From NCBI GenBank assembly GCA_017467625.1, contig JAFUSN010000004.1:186001-250000 (forward strand): a stretch of DNA of 64,000 nt, read 5' to 3'. Shown here one piece after another: positions 8,607 through 16,687 of the stretch (positions are counted from its first letter, which is position 1; every line of letters starts with the position of its first letter). Source of the stretch: RGIG1681 sp017467625. GTDB taxonomy: Bacteria > Bacillota > Clostridia > Christensenellales > UBA1242. The notes under the pieces are model-generated. The model was not told the origin of the DNA. It searched no databases and saw only the letters and a list, made by a program, of their open reading frames with translations. Made by a program: the position numbers and the translations under genes.

Positions 8607-9530
8607 TTAAGCTTCTGACTGAGTTTTAATTTTTTTCTTTTTATTTGAAACTAAAACTTCAGGGTGAGATTTAATGTATTTTGTCCATTTAATATAACCA
8701 TAAGTTGTGTTTGTTAAATATCCTGCTTTTAAAACCAACAAAATCCACTGTCCAGCCAAAATATTTAATGCAATTTCAAGGAATGTAACAAGATACCAAG
8801 CAATCCATTGTTCACGATATCTTAAAAGAATAAACACACCATTTGCAATTCCAATTGCAGATGCACAAGCGTCAAGATAACAACTTAAATCTTGAACAAC
8901 TTCATTGTATGAATAAATTCCTTCAAGGTCAATCCATGTGAGCATGTAGCCAATTACAAGCGTCCAAAGTGCTATAGATGCAACAACAATAATGTCTTGC
9001 CACCAGTTGAGTTTTCTAACAACTGTGAGTTCATTTTCCTTTTTGTCTTTATGTCTGTTCCAATTAACAAAACTAATAATATCAATTGGAATCCAGAAAA
9101 ATATTGTTACAGCCATTGTGGCAAATCTTGATGCCAAAACAATAAGGGTTGCAATTTCCGTGAGCTCAACGCCAAGTGAAACAATGAAATTCCATTTGCT
9201 TTGTTTTGAAATCAAAAGTTCGCACAAAATGTTTAAAAAGATATCAGCGAGATAGAGTGCTAAAATAACCCCGCCGTTAACCCCATTAAAATCCTCTTCT
9301 GGGAAAACAATTGCAAAAACAATTGCGAGAACTGTGATTGAAATGAACCAAATTTTTTCATATGGAGTGAAATATTTCCAAAGTCTTTTATAAATGTTTT
9401 CTTTTTGTGGCTGTCCAAGGGCCACAGCTCTTTGTCTTTTGTTTAAATCAACTAAATAAATAAAAAGTAAAATTGCCGCAAGCAAAAAAGCGCCAAGCAG
9501 GCAAATTAATGTAATTTGTAATGCTGTCAT
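8607..9530 (-). CDS. pnuC: PnuC family nicotinamide riboside transporter
   Basis: A 307-residue membrane protein with about eight membrane segments. The C-terminal block REQWIAWYLV followed by GQWILLVLKAGYL is the conserved substrate-binding end of PnuC vitamin transporters. PnuC moves nicotinamide riboside by facilitated diffusion for NAD synthesis. Related PnuT and PnuX carry thiamin or riboflavin, so substrate is inferred. An N-terminal extension of about 60 residues holds one extra hydrophobic segment. The start ATG follows AAAGGTGG. This site can pair with an upstream stretch of the roughly 120-base leader, which suggests regulated translation. The gene is monocistronic and convergent with tex. 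Confidence 0.85.
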   Translation of the reverse strand: MTALQITLICLLGAFLLAAILLFIYLVDLNKRQRAVALGQPQKENIYKRLWKYFTPYEKIWFISITVLAIVFAIVFPEEDFNGVNGGVILALYLADIFLNILCELLISKQSKWNFIVSLGVELTEIATLIVLASRFATMAVTIFFWIPIDIISFVNWNRHKDKKENELTVVRKLNWWQDIIVVASIALWTLVIGYMLTWIDLEGIYSYNEVVQDLSCYLDACASAIGIANGVFILLRYREQWIAWYLVTFLEIALNILAGQWILLVLKAGYLTNTTYGYIKWTKYIKSHPEVLVSNKKKKIKTQSEA

Positions 9531-9532
9531 AA

Positions 9533-9611
9533 TTTTCCACCTTTAATAATTTTTTTTGCAGTAAAAAACATTCTCGCCTATGGAGAAAAGTTTGATGTTT
9601 TTGGTGAAAAA
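9533..9611 (-). promoter_or_regulatory. Structured pnuC leader with SD-sequestering pairing (riboswitch candidate)
   Basis: In the minus-strand RNA, UUUUUCACC (complement of 9603-9611) can pair along nine bases, with one G-U, with GGUGGAAAA (complement of 9533-9541), which is the ribosome-binding site of pnuC. Between them sits a hairpin built from AAAACA (complement of 9596-9601), an eight-base bulge, UUCUC, a seven-base loop, and the matching 3' strand at 9575-9565. The layout is that of a translational on/off switch. It does not match a riboswitch consensus I can recall with certainty; ligand and class are unknown. Confidence 0.5.
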
Positions 9612-9659
9612 TTTTTAAATGTCATTTTTTTCTTTCCGTAAGTTTATTTTATATGTAGC

Positions 9660-9689
9660 ATTTTAAACAAAATAAGGGCTTTTTGTCAA
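9660..9689 (-). promoter_or_regulatory. Promoter of pnuC with a long leader
   Basis: TTGACA, 18 bases, TAAAAT on the minus strand. It predicts a leader of about 120 bases before the pnuC start. Confidence 0.6.
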
Positions 9690-9697
9690 TTCATTGA

Positions 9698-9726
9698 TTG
9701 ACACTAATAAAAAAAAGCCATACAAT
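9698..9726 (+). promoter_or_regulatory. Promoter of the PLP lyase gene
   Basis: TTGACA, 17 bases, TACAAT, ending 24 bases before the ATG. Its -35 box lies just beside the divergent pnuC -35 box. Confidence 0.75.
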
Positions 9727-9750
9727 GTTATGTGTTAAAGGAGAAATAAA

Positions 9751-11007
9751 ATGTATTTAGGATACGATATTGATGAAAAATTAGTGAAACTTGCTGACGA
9801 AGTTGAGCTTGAACTTAAAGACAAATTTAAAGAATATGATGAAATATGTCTTTATAACAGCGCAAGAGTTTTAAGAGCTTTTCAAAACAAAAGAGTTTCA
9901 AGCAGTGACTTTGTTGAAGTTAATGGATATGGCGCTTATGATGAGGGAAGAAATAAATTAGAGGCAATTTATGCTGAACTGTTTGACACTGAAGATGCCC
10001 TTGTTCGTCCGCAAATTATGAGTGGAACGCATGCAATTTCACTTGCATTTTTTGGGCTTTTAAAACATGGTGACACATTAATTTCAATTTCAGGCACCCC
10101 TTATGACAGTTTGCAAACAATTGTTGGAACCGCCGGAAATAGCAAAAATTCACTCATTGCAAACGGAATTAAATATGAAGAAATTGAACTTGTTAACAAC
10201 GACTTTGATATTCCAGCAATACAAAACAGGCTTAAAAATGGCGGTGTTAAAATGGTTGAAATTCAAAGAAGCCGTGGATATGCTCATCGTGATAGTTTAA
10301 CAATTGAAAAAATTGAAAGAGTTTGCAAGGCAATTCGTGAAGTTAATAGAGAAGTTTTAATTATGGTTGATAACTGCTATGGCGATTTAGTTGAAAGGAA
10401 AGAACCAACTGCAGTTGGTGCTGATTTAATTGTGGGATCACTCATGAAAAATCTTGGCGGTGGAATTGCAAAAACTGGCGGTTATATCGTTGGAAAAAAA
10501 GCTGTTATTGATGACATTGCAGAGCGTTTTTCAGCCCCTGGACTTGGAAGGGAAATTGGAGCAAACTTCAATGAAAATATAAATTATTTCAAGGGATTGT
10601 TTATGGCTCCACATGCGGTTTGTTCAAGTTTAAAAGCAATGACATTTGCAAGCAGACTTCTTGAAAAGCTTGGTTTTGATGTTGATCCAAAATGGGATGC
10701 AAAAAGAACTGACATAATTCAATCTGTCAATCTTGGAACACCTGAAAATATGGTTAATTTTCATATTGGAATTCAACATGCTTCTCCAATTGACAGCTTT
10801 GTAACTCCAGTTGCAGCCCCAATGGCTGGATATCCTCATGATGAGGTTATGGCCTCTGGAACATTCACTCAAGGTTCAACAATTGAATTTTCATGTGATG
10901 GCCCGATGACTCCTCCATACACCGCTTACATGCAAGGTTCACTAACTTATGATTATGGGAAACTTGGAATTTTGCTTGGAGTGAATGAAATTCTAAAAAA
11001 TAAATAA
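9751..11007 (+). CDS. Methionine gamma-lyase family (YnbB-type) PLP-dependent enzyme
   Basis: A 418-residue fold-type I PLP enzyme of the family often labelled methionine gamma-lyase family or aluminium resistance protein (Pfam Met_gamma_lyase). The cofactor aspartate lies in VDNCYG (Asp207) and the Schiff-base lysine in GSLMKNLGGG (Lys233). The family is widespread in Firmicutes but its physiological substrate is poorly defined, so carbon-sulfur lyase activity is only a family-level inference. The start follows AAAGGAG. The gene stands alone between its own promoter and terminator. Confidence 0.88.
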   Translation: MYLGYDIDEKLVKLADEVELELKDKFKEYDEICLYNSARVLRAFQNKRVSSSDFVEVNGYGAYDEGRNKLEAIYAELFDTEDALVRPQIMSGTHAISLAFFGLLKHGDTLISISGTPYDSLQTIVGTAGNSKNSLIANGIKYEEIELVNNDFDIPAIQNRLKNGGVKMVEIQRSRGYAHRDSLTIEKIERVCKAIREVNREVLIMVDNCYGDLVERKEPTAVGADLIVGSLMKNLGGGIAKTGGYIVGKKAVIDDIAERFSAPGLGREIGANFNENINYFKGLFMAPHAVCSSLKAMTFASRLLEKLGFDVDPKWDAKRTDIIQSVNLGTPENMVNFHIGIQHASPIDSFVTPVAAPMAGYPHDEVMASGTFTQGSTIEFSCDGPMTPPYTAYMQGSLTYDYGKLGILLGVNEILKNK

Positions 11008-11030
11008 TGCTAAAAATTTTAGCATTTTTA
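11006..11030 (+). terminator. Intrinsic terminator after the PLP lyase gene
   Basis: Ten-base inverted repeat (AATGCTAAAA and complement) overlapping the stop codon, followed by a T-run. Confidence 0.75.
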
Positions 11031-11085
11031 TTTTGGAAATTGCTTAAGTTTGAATATAATATAATTATGTATAGGAGGTAAATTC

Positions 11086-11463
11086 ATGAAAGAATTAGTT
11101 ATAAAAAAGTGTTTAAAATGTGGAGCACTTGTAGAAGTTTTAAAAGATTGCACATGTGACAATTGTGGAATTCAATGTTGTGGTGAGCAAATGAAACAAC
11201 TTGTTCCAAACTCAGTTGATGCCGCTATTGAAAAACATGTTCCAACCTATGAGGTTAAAGGGCAAAAACTTTTTGTAACAGTAAACCATGTTATGGAGCC
11301 AGATCACTACATTGAGTGGATTGCACTTGCAACTGAAACTGAAGTTTACAAAAAGTTTTTTAAACCAGGTGAAAAAGCAGTTGCTGAATTTCCATATGTT
11401 CCAGGAAGCACAGTTTATGAACTTTGCAATAAACATGGTCTTTGGAAAGCTGATGTAAAATAA
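11086..11463 (+). CDS. dfx: Desulfoferrodoxin (superoxide reductase)
   Basis: A 125-residue desulfoferrodoxin that reduces superoxide to peroxide without releasing oxygen, a typical defence of anaerobes. The C-terminal catalytic iron site is complete: His51 (EKHVP), His68 and His74 (VNHVMEPDH), Cys114 and His117 (LCNKHGLW). The N-terminal rubredoxin-like site uses Cys9 and Cys12 with Cys31-Cys32. Three further cysteines (22, 24, 27) sit between them, which is more than the usual four. The start has a strong TAGGAGG site, and two overlapping TATAAT boxes lie just upstream. It is monocistronic with its own terminator. Confidence 0.93.
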   Translation: MKELVIKKCLKCGALVEVLKDCTCDNCGIQCCGEQMKQLVPNSVDAAIEKHVPTYEVKGQKLFVTVNHVMEPDHYIEWIALATETEVYKKFFKPGEKAVAEFPYVPGSTVYELCNKHGLWKADVK

Positions 11464-11467
11464 AATT

Positions 11468-11493
11468 AGTCCCTAAACTATGGGACTTTTTTA
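11468..11493 (+). terminator. Intrinsic terminator after dfx
   Basis: AGTCCC and GGGACT stem with an eight-base loop followed by six T. Confidence 0.8.
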
Positions 11494-11545
11494 TTTGCAA
11501 CATTTTTATTCGTGTGGTAGTATAAGAAAAAAAAGGAAATAAAAA

Positions 11546-12628
11546 ATGTATAAACTTTGCATTTGTGATACATCGGTTTTCACAATAGAAGATATTTCAG
11601 GTCTTGTTGATCTTTTGCCAAAATCTCGTCGTGAACGTTATGACAAGTTTATGTTTGAGCGTGATAAAATTCACACAGTTTTGGAATATTTTATTGTGAA
11701 ACAAATGTTGGGATTTTCTGAAAATGTAGATTTTGTTTATGGAAAAAATGGAAAACCAAGCATTCCAGGCAAGTTGAATTTTAATATTAGCCATTCTGGA
11801 AACATTATGGTTGTTGCGGTTGCGGAGGCGGAAATTGGTGTTGATATTGAAAAAAATGTCAAGCCAAGCAAGGAACTTGTTGATAGAATTTTATCTGAAA
11901 ATGAGCAAGATGATTATAACAAGTTTGGTGAAAAAGAATTCACAAAACTTTGGACTCAAAAAGAAGGTTATATAAAGTATTATGGCGGAACTATTGCCGA
12001 TGGAATGAAACATATTTTGACTGATACACATATGGTGGAATTCTTTTTTTATGATTTTAAAAATTATCAAATATGTGTATGCTTAACATCAAAAATAAGG
12101 CCGACTGATTCAATTAAAAAAAGGATTGAAAACAAGCCACTTGATCCTAATGTTGTTGGCGTTATTCATCAAGATGACGGAACTGAACAATATTTTGAAG
12201 AAGGCAATGAATTTAATATCAAACAAATGATTGTTTCCAAAAACAAAAAAATTCTTGCACTCAATAACCGTGTTTCTAAAATTGTGAAAGATATGGCAGT
12301 GAATCGAAGTAAGGTGTTAAAATTTGGATTTTCTAAAATTTTTTCAAAAGTAAAATTTTTTACCGAAAGTCAATTAAAAGCAATGTTTGGAAAAGGATCA
12401 AAAAGTGAAAGGCATCGTTTAATTTCAAGCATATATAAAACCATTTTTGTGCTTGATGATGAGGAGATGGTTCCAGGGATGGATTATTTTGGAGAACTTA
12501 TAATGTTTAATCCAGCCATTCAAGATGTTGTCACCATCAATCAAGTTGGAATTAATGAAAATGGAAAAGTGATTGTTTATGATGTTAACTCAAAAGAAGA
12601 GGAGTTTGCCAAACAAAAAAGCAAATAA
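11546..12628 (+). CDS. 4'-phosphopantetheinyl transferase with an unknown C-terminal domain
   Basis: Residues 1 to about 185 form an Sfp-type phosphopantetheinyl transferase, which attaches the coenzyme A arm to carrier proteins. The motifs GKPSIPGKLNFNISHSG (70-85), IGVDIE (97-102, metal-binding Asp and Glu) and KLWTQKEGYIK (134-144) are present. Residues about 186-360 have no match I recognise; they contain a basic helical stretch around 235-300. Ordinary Sfp enzymes have about 220-240 residues, so this is a fusion or an extended family. No polyketide or peptide synthetase is nearby, so it may serve the fatty-acid carrier protein. The start has AAAAGGAAA in front. Confidence 0.75.
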   Translation: MYKLCICDTSVFTIEDISGLVDLLPKSRRERYDKFMFERDKIHTVLEYFIVKQMLGFSENVDFVYGKNGKPSIPGKLNFNISHSGNIMVVAVAEAEIGVDIEKNVKPSKELVDRILSENEQDDYNKFGEKEFTKLWTQKEGYIKYYGGTIADGMKHILTDTHMVEFFFYDFKNYQICVCLTSKIRPTDSIKKRIENKPLDPNVVGVIHQDDGTEQYFEEGNEFNIKQMIVSKNKKILALNNRVSKIVKDMAVNRSKVLKFGFSKIFSKVKFFTESQLKAMFGKGSKSERHRLISSIYKTIFVLDDEEMVPGMDYFGELIMFNPAIQDVVTINQVGINENGKVIVYDVNSKEEEFAKQKSK

Positions 12629-12655
12629 GTAATAAACATTTTGAATGAAAGTAAT

Positions 12656-12700
12656 TAAAAATATGCATGGAGCAAAAGTAACTTCAAGCATATTTTTTTG
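12656..12700 (+). terminator. Intrinsic terminator after the phosphopantetheinyl transferase gene
   Basis: Two stacked helices (AAATATGC with its complement, then TGGAG with CTTCA) followed by a run of seven T. Confidence 0.6.
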
Positions 12701-12727
12701 GACTTTCAAATAAAAATTTAGTATACT
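12698..12727 (+). promoter_or_regulatory. Promoter of the APH-like kinase gene
   Basis: TTGGAC, 18 bases, TATACT, placing transcription start about 17 bases before the ATG. Confidence 0.55.
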
Positions 12728-12750
12728 AATCATAAAATATGAGGAAAAAA

Positions 12751-13572
12751 ATGACACAGAAATTCTTTACAACCAATGATGATTTTAAAGCAATAATAAC
12801 TCGCAATTTGCCAAAGGTTAATAACATTCATCAAATTGAAACGGGTTGGACAAACTTTGTTTTTAAGGTAAACAGTGATGGGAAAATTTTTTATTTTCGT
12901 TTTCCACGAAATGACTTTTTTTCTGATGCTCTTGTAAAAGAGGTTAAAGTAACTGAATTTGTGAAAGACAAAATTTCACTTGAAACTCCAAATTTAAATT
13001 TACTTTTTGATGCTGGAAGACCATACACAATGCATGAAGAAATCCCAGGTGAAAGTTTAACGAATTGTTATGCCGATTTAACGATTGAAGAAAAACTAAC
13101 TTTAGCAGACGATATTTGCTTGCTTTTAAAACAGTTTGAAAACATTTCAATTGCTGGTAAAAAAAATCTTCAGTTGGTTTCAAACTTTTTAGACAATCTT
13201 GCAGGTGTTAGCCAAAATAATTATGATTTAAAAAAGCATGACGCCATTAAAAGATGCGAAAAAGAAAAAATGGTTTTTTCACATGGTGACTTCAATCAAG
13301 GTAATTTGATTTTAAGAAATCATAAACTCGTTGCAGTTATTGATTTTTCATTTGCAGGCATTTCAAGCGGGCTAGTTGATGTGTCGCGAATTGCAGGGAG
13401 GTGTCCAGCAGAATTTAAACCAATTTTGCTTGCAGCTTACAGTAAAATTTTGCGTTCTGTTGAGCAAAGTGATTTTGATGAAATTGAACAGGCTTGGAAC
13501 TATGTTGATTCGCAATACATTTTATACATAAAGCAAAATCATCCAGAAATTAAATTGAGTTCAATTGCATAA
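12751..13572 (+). CDS. Aminoglycoside phosphotransferase / choline kinase-like protein
   Basis: A 273-residue protein-kinase-like enzyme of the APH superfamily. The catalytic loop HGDFNQGNL and the metal-binding IDFSFAG are at about 184-209. The superfamily includes choline and ethanolamine kinases, fructosamine kinases and antibiotic kinases; nothing in the sequence decides the substrate. I chose the ATG at 12751 because GAGGAAAAA precedes it; an in-frame ATG 12 bases upstream is itself part of that ribosome-binding site. The D-aminoacyl-tRNA deacylase gene follows after 37 bases and probably shares the transcript. A resistance role should not be assumed. Confidence 0.75.
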   Translation: MTQKFFTTNDDFKAIITRNLPKVNNIHQIETGWTNFVFKVNSDGKIFYFRFPRNDFFSDALVKEVKVTEFVKDKISLETPNLNLLFDAGRPYTMHEEIPGESLTNCYADLTIEEKLTLADDICLLLKQFENISIAGKKNLQLVSNFLDNLAGVSQNNYDLKKHDAIKRCEKEKMVFSHGDFNQGNLILRNHKLVAVIDFSFAGISSGLVDVSRIAGRCPAEFKPILLAAYSKILRSVEQSDFDEIEQAWNYVDSQYILYIKQNHPEIKLSSIA

Positions 13573-13609
13573 TTAAAATGTTATATGGGAAAGTTGTAGA
13601 GGTGAAAAA

Positions 13610-14050
13610 ATGAAGTTAGTAACTCAAATTGTGAGTGATGCAGAACTTTCTGTTGATGGAAAAATAATTTCAAAAATTGGATATGGACTTGTTGCATATT
13701 TTTGTGTTGAAAAAGGTGATGAAGAAGAAAAATTGCAATTTTTCGCAAAAAAGATTGCAGAAATGCGAATTTTTCCAGACGACAATGGAAAAACAAATCT
13801 TTCAATTAAAGATGTTAATGGTGAGGTTTTGTTAATTTCTCAATTTACTCTTGCCGGAGATTATCTTTCAAGTCGTCGGCCATTTTTTGGAAATGCTGAA
13901 AATCCAGAAAGAGCGGAAAATTTATATCTTAAATTAAAATCAATTTTAGAAAAAGATTATGGTTTAAATGTAAAACTTGGTGTGTTTGGTGCGGATATGA
14001 CGGTTAAACAAACCGGAAGAGGGCCATTTACAGTTTATTTAGAAAGATAA
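13610..14050 (+). CDS. dtd: D-aminoacyl-tRNA deacylase
   Basis: A 146-residue DTD that hydrolyses D-amino acids from mischarged tRNA in the cytoplasm. The SQFTLAGD motif at about 77-84 and the GADM stretch at about 127-130 are conserved, and the length is normal. The C-terminal Gly-cisPro motif reads GRGPFT. Most bacterial DTDs have NxGPxT, so the leading Asn is replaced by Gly here. The start has GAGGTGAAAA in front. It probably shares a transcript with the kinase gene upstream and ends at a strong terminator. Confidence 0.93.
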   Translation: MKLVTQIVSDAELSVDGKIISKIGYGLVAYFCVEKGDEEEKLQFFAKKIAEMRIFPDDNGKTNLSIKDVNGEVLLISQFTLAGDYLSSRRPFFGNAENPERAENLYLKLKSILEKDYGLNVKLGVFGADMTVKQTGRGPFTVYLER

Positions 14051-14056
14051 ATAAAA

Positions 14057-14090
14057 AATAAAAACTAGGAGTATTCCTAGTTTTTATTTT
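14057..14090. terminator. Bidirectional terminator between dtd and the ATP-grasp gene
   Basis: AAAACTAGGA and its complement around a GTAT loop, with A and T runs on both sides, serving two convergent genes. Confidence 0.85.
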
Positions 14091-15013
14091 AGCATCATTT
14101 CAATTGCTTCTTTGTAAATATTTTTCACTGATTCATAATTTTCTGGGTGCATTCCAACATACTTATTTGTTCCAATTCCACTATTAACTTCTAAAACCAA
14201 AAGTTCATTATTTTCGGTTTCAATAATATCAACGCTAACAAACCCCAAATTTAGTTCATCAACAACTTTGGTTGCAATTGATAATAACTGGTCATATAAT
14301 TTTTTATCTTCAATTGGCTTTGTTGTTGAGCCTTGTGATAAATTAAATTTCCAACCAAAAGTGTATTTTTGGCCAGTCTTTAAAATGTCATCAAACTCAC
14401 TTCCATCAAATTCATGATTTTCAAAGTAATTAGAATTTAAACTTAAAAGGAGTTCTTTAATTGTGTGCTTTCCATCACCAACAACTTCAGGCAAGCACTT
14501 TGCATAAGAAAGTTTAACTTTTCTGCCAAGCATAATAAATCTATATTCATGGCGAATTTTATAAAACGGACAAAAGCTCACAGAACGAGATTTTTCAAAA
14601 AGTTGTTTGAGAGCTGGGCGAATTTGTGATGCTTCAGTTATATGAAAAACACCTCTGCCACACATTCCGTCATTTGGTTTAATGACAATGTTTTTATCAT
14701 GATTTTCAAAAAAATCTTCAACCACATCATAAGAATTTAAACCATTAACATATTCTGATAAATTGTCTTCGCTGTAGAGTAGGTTATGTTCAATAACTGG
14801 AATGTTCTTTTCTTTTAGAGCACAGTAAAGTGCAAATTTATCGTCTAAAATTAATCCAGTTGCATGTCCATTAAGGTCAAATTTTCTTCCAATCAAATAA
14901 CCAGTTTTTCCATTTTTTTCAAAAACAGTAACCCAGTTGTTTGATAAAAACGAACACTTTACACCAATTTCGTTGCAAATTTCTAAAAGCATTTCATTAA
15001 AGTTTCCTGCCAT
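14084..15013 (-). CDS. ATP-grasp domain ligase
   Basis: A 309-residue ATP-grasp protein that probably forms a carboxylate-amine bond. The nucleotide-binding part begins around KNIVIKPNDGMCGRGV (about 107-122), and the VVGDGKHTIKELL block (about 177-189) is typical of cyanophycin-synthetase and glutathione-synthetase-like ATP-grasp enzymes. The metal-binding ending LLVLEVNSGIG is at about 269-279. There is no murein ligase domain, so it is not cyanophycin synthetase. The ATG at 15013 has GGAGAAAACA in front; farther upstream ATG and TTG codons lack one. The substrate is unknown and the gene stands alone. Confidence 0.78.
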   Translation of the reverse strand: MAGNFNEMLLEICNEIGVKCSFLSNNWVTVFEKNGKTGYLIGRKFDLNGHATGLILDDKFALYCALKEKNIPVIEHNLLYSEDNLSEYVNGLNSYDVVEDFFENHDKNIVIKPNDGMCGRGVFHITEASQIRPALKQLFEKSRSVSFCPFYKIRHEYRFIMLGRKVKLSYAKCLPEVVGDGKHTIKELLLSLNSNYFENHEFDGSEFDDILKTGQKYTFGWKFNLSQGSTTKPIEDKKLYDQLLSIATKVVDELNLGFVSVDIIETENNELLVLEVNSGIGTNKYVGMHPENYESVKNIYKEAIEMMLK

Positions 15014-15067
15014 TGTTTTCTCCATTAGTAAACTCAATTAATTATAGCACACTCAAAATAAATAAAA

Positions 15068-15100
15068 AAATAAAAAACCACTAAACAAAAAGTTTAGTGG
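15068..15100 (-). terminator. Intrinsic terminator after the small membrane protein gene
   Basis: CCACTAAAC with its complement around five A, followed on the minus strand by a U-run. Confidence 0.8.
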
Positions 15101-15118
15101 TAGTGTTTTTTGTAAAAA

Positions 15119-15700
15119 TTAAACGGTGCGTCTAATTTTTCTTTTTGCTCGTGTTAAATAAGTAACCCCAAATGCACCAGTCATAATTATTGGTGTGAAA
15201 ATTGAAACATACATCATTACAACAGGAACAATTGTTTTGCTCAAATCTCCAACTGTTTCAACATTGGCGGTTATTGTGGAATAAATTGAAAAGGTTAAAG
15301 ATAAAATAGCAGCAACAAAAATTAAAATATTGGCTAATTTAAACTTGTCTTGTGCAACCATAAATGCACCCATTGTTCCAAATAGCAATGTTAAAAGTAT
15401 TTTTTGAAAGGTATCTCTATATGGAAGAATGTTGTTTATGAGAATGGCTAGCAAAAAGAAAGCTATTGCTGCAATATAATAAAATTTTGATTTTCCATAT
15501 CCAAATAAAGCATAAACAAATAATGACAAAAAAGATAGAATTATTGCAATTGAATTTGCAAGCATATTATTAAGCCCATTTTTCACAATGAAAGTTAGCA
15601 GGCCAATTTGTGCAACAAATCCAACAATTGTTAAAATCATTTGCAAAAACAACATCATTGCATTGTTTTTGGTTAAACCGAATTTTGTTTCTGTATCCAT
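15119..15700 (-). CDS. Uncharacterised membrane protein, about six membrane segments
   Basis: A 193-residue protein that I do not recognise. A short cytoplasmic N-terminus (1-12) is followed by hydrophobic segments at roughly 14-40, 46-66, 72-92, 100-120, 122-142 and 155-180. It ends in a basic tail (RAKRKIRRTV), consistent with an inner-face C-terminus. The start has TTAGGAGAAAAT in front and the gene has its own terminator. It borders the accessory island on the left, so it may be the last core gene before it. No transport or enzymatic motif is visible. Confidence 0.7.
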   Translation of the reverse strand: MDTETKFGLTKNNAMMLFLQMILTIVGFVAQIGLLTFIVKNGLNNMLANSIAIILSFLSLFVYALFGYGKSKFYYIAAIAFFLLAILINNILPYRDTFQKILLTLLFGTMGAFMVAQDKFKLANILIFVAAILSLTFSIYSTITANVETVGDLSKTIVPVVMMYVSIFTPIIMTGAFGVTYLTRAKRKIRRTV

Positions 15701-16072
15701 ATTTTCTCCTAAGTTTAAAGTAATTATATTTTATTACAAACATTGTTTTTGTGCAAACAAATACAAATAATTTAAAGAACAAAGATAATAACAATTTTTA
15801 ATGATAAACTTTAATATTGTTTATTTTGTGAAAAACAAAAAGATAGTGTTAAAGAAATGTCCGATGAAGAAATGAACGATATTCTTGAAAGATTACTAAG
15901 CGTTCGTCAATAACGAAAGAAAAAAAAGAAAGAGATTTTGAGATGTAAATTTAATAAAAATGGCACTCAAGTATTTATTTTCAAAAATTTCATGATAGAA
16001 TGAAAGAAAAAGGTTGGAGAGGTTTTAATGTTTCTCCGACCTTTTGCATTAAATGAGGAGATTTGATATAAT
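15701..16072. other. Gene-poor stretch at the left edge of the island
   Basis: This 372-base stretch holds no convincing gene. On the plus strand a frame open from about 15818 to the TAA at 15911-15913 ends in EEMNDILERLLSVRQ, which looks like the tail of a truncated gene. A strong terminator follows at 16008-16045. Together they suggest that an older gene upstream has been lost and only its 3' end and terminator remain. Confidence 0.4.
16008..16045 (+). terminator. Strong intrinsic terminator in front of the toxin cassette
   Basis: Thirteen-base stem (AAAAGGTTGGAGA with its complement, one wobble) followed by T-rich sequence. It has no intact gene in front of it. Confidence 0.75.
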
Positions 16073-16357
16073 ATGGGTATATTTGATGATTTATTAGGAA
16101 ACTGGATTCAAATAATTGATGAGCAAAATGAAATTACAATAGATAATTATGGATATGAGACAGGTGTAATTGAAGGAACGACAGGAAATCACTGTGTGAA
16201 ATGTGTTGCTGTAAATAAATGTTGGTTTAAGAACGAAAAAGAAAAGAAACCAGAAAAATTTAACTATACAGGGGTTAGTATTGTTGATACGATTGCAAAA
16301 GGTTTATTTCCTGGCTTATATCACTATAGATGTCATTGTAAAGATATACCAATTTAA
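16073..16357 (+). CDS. Cys/His-rich N-terminal module of a polymorphic-toxin-like gene
   Basis: A 94-residue reading frame with a putative metal site: HCVKCVAVNKC around residues 42-52 and YRCHC around 86-90. It ends in KDIPI and a TAA at 16355-16357. The same frame continues immediately after the stop as a second open frame with toxin-like sequence. The two may be halves of one former gene of about 204 residues, or a stop-start pair (TAAGTG). GAGGAG lies 12 bases before the ATG, rather far. Cys-His linker modules of this kind are found before toxin domains in phage-derived and polymorphic toxin systems. That link is from memory of similar proteins, not a search. Confidence 0.5.
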   Translation: MGIFDDLLGNWIQIIDEQNEITIDNYGYETGVIEGTTGNHCVKCVAVNKCWFKNEKEKKPEKFNYTGVSIVDTIAKGLFPGLYHYRCHCKDIPI

Positions 16358-16687
16358 GTGTCTTCAATAGAATCTATCCAATTGTTAGTATCAGAAGGTA
16401 AGAAAAATTGGCTCATAAAAGACAAAATTGATTGGATAAAATCGTTTGGATATCACGATGTTAATGCTTTTGTGAATACTTTATTACATAAAACTCAAGA
16501 AGCATATTTTTACGGAAACTATATTATAGTTAATCATACAAAATATGGATGTAAAATTAATTTACAAGTAGATATTCCTGGTGTAAACGAAAAAAGTGGA
16601 AAAATTTACAAAGTTAAAACTAATTATATGATTTTTCCAAACGGAAAATTAAAATGCAATACTTTATTAGGAGGTTGGCAAAATTGA
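16358..16687 (+). CDS. Toxin-like C-terminal module (DUF6883-like)
   Basis: A 109-residue frame opening with GTG directly after the TAA of the preceding frame. The sequence KNWLIKDKIDWIKSFGY followed by YGNYIIVNHTKYG and a closing FPNGKLKCNTLLGGW resembles small toxin domains of the DUF6883 type, usually paired with DUF4926-type immunity proteins. Its TGA stop overlaps a TTG start of the next gene by four bases, and that next gene looks like such an immunity protein. There is no ribosome-binding site for the GTG, so expression would need readthrough or coupled restart. It may be a pseudogene. Activity is unknown. Confidence 0.5.
   Translation: MSSIESIQLLVSEGKKNWLIKDKIDWIKSFGYHDVNAFVNTLLHKTQEAYFYGNYIIVNHTKYGCKINLQVDIPGVNEKSGKIYKVKTNYMIFPNGKLKCNTLLGGWQN

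Noticed and set aside
15857..15913. Small ORF encoding 18 residues
   Set aside because: No ribosome-binding site, and the frame is open upstream, so it is more likely the tail of a lost gene.
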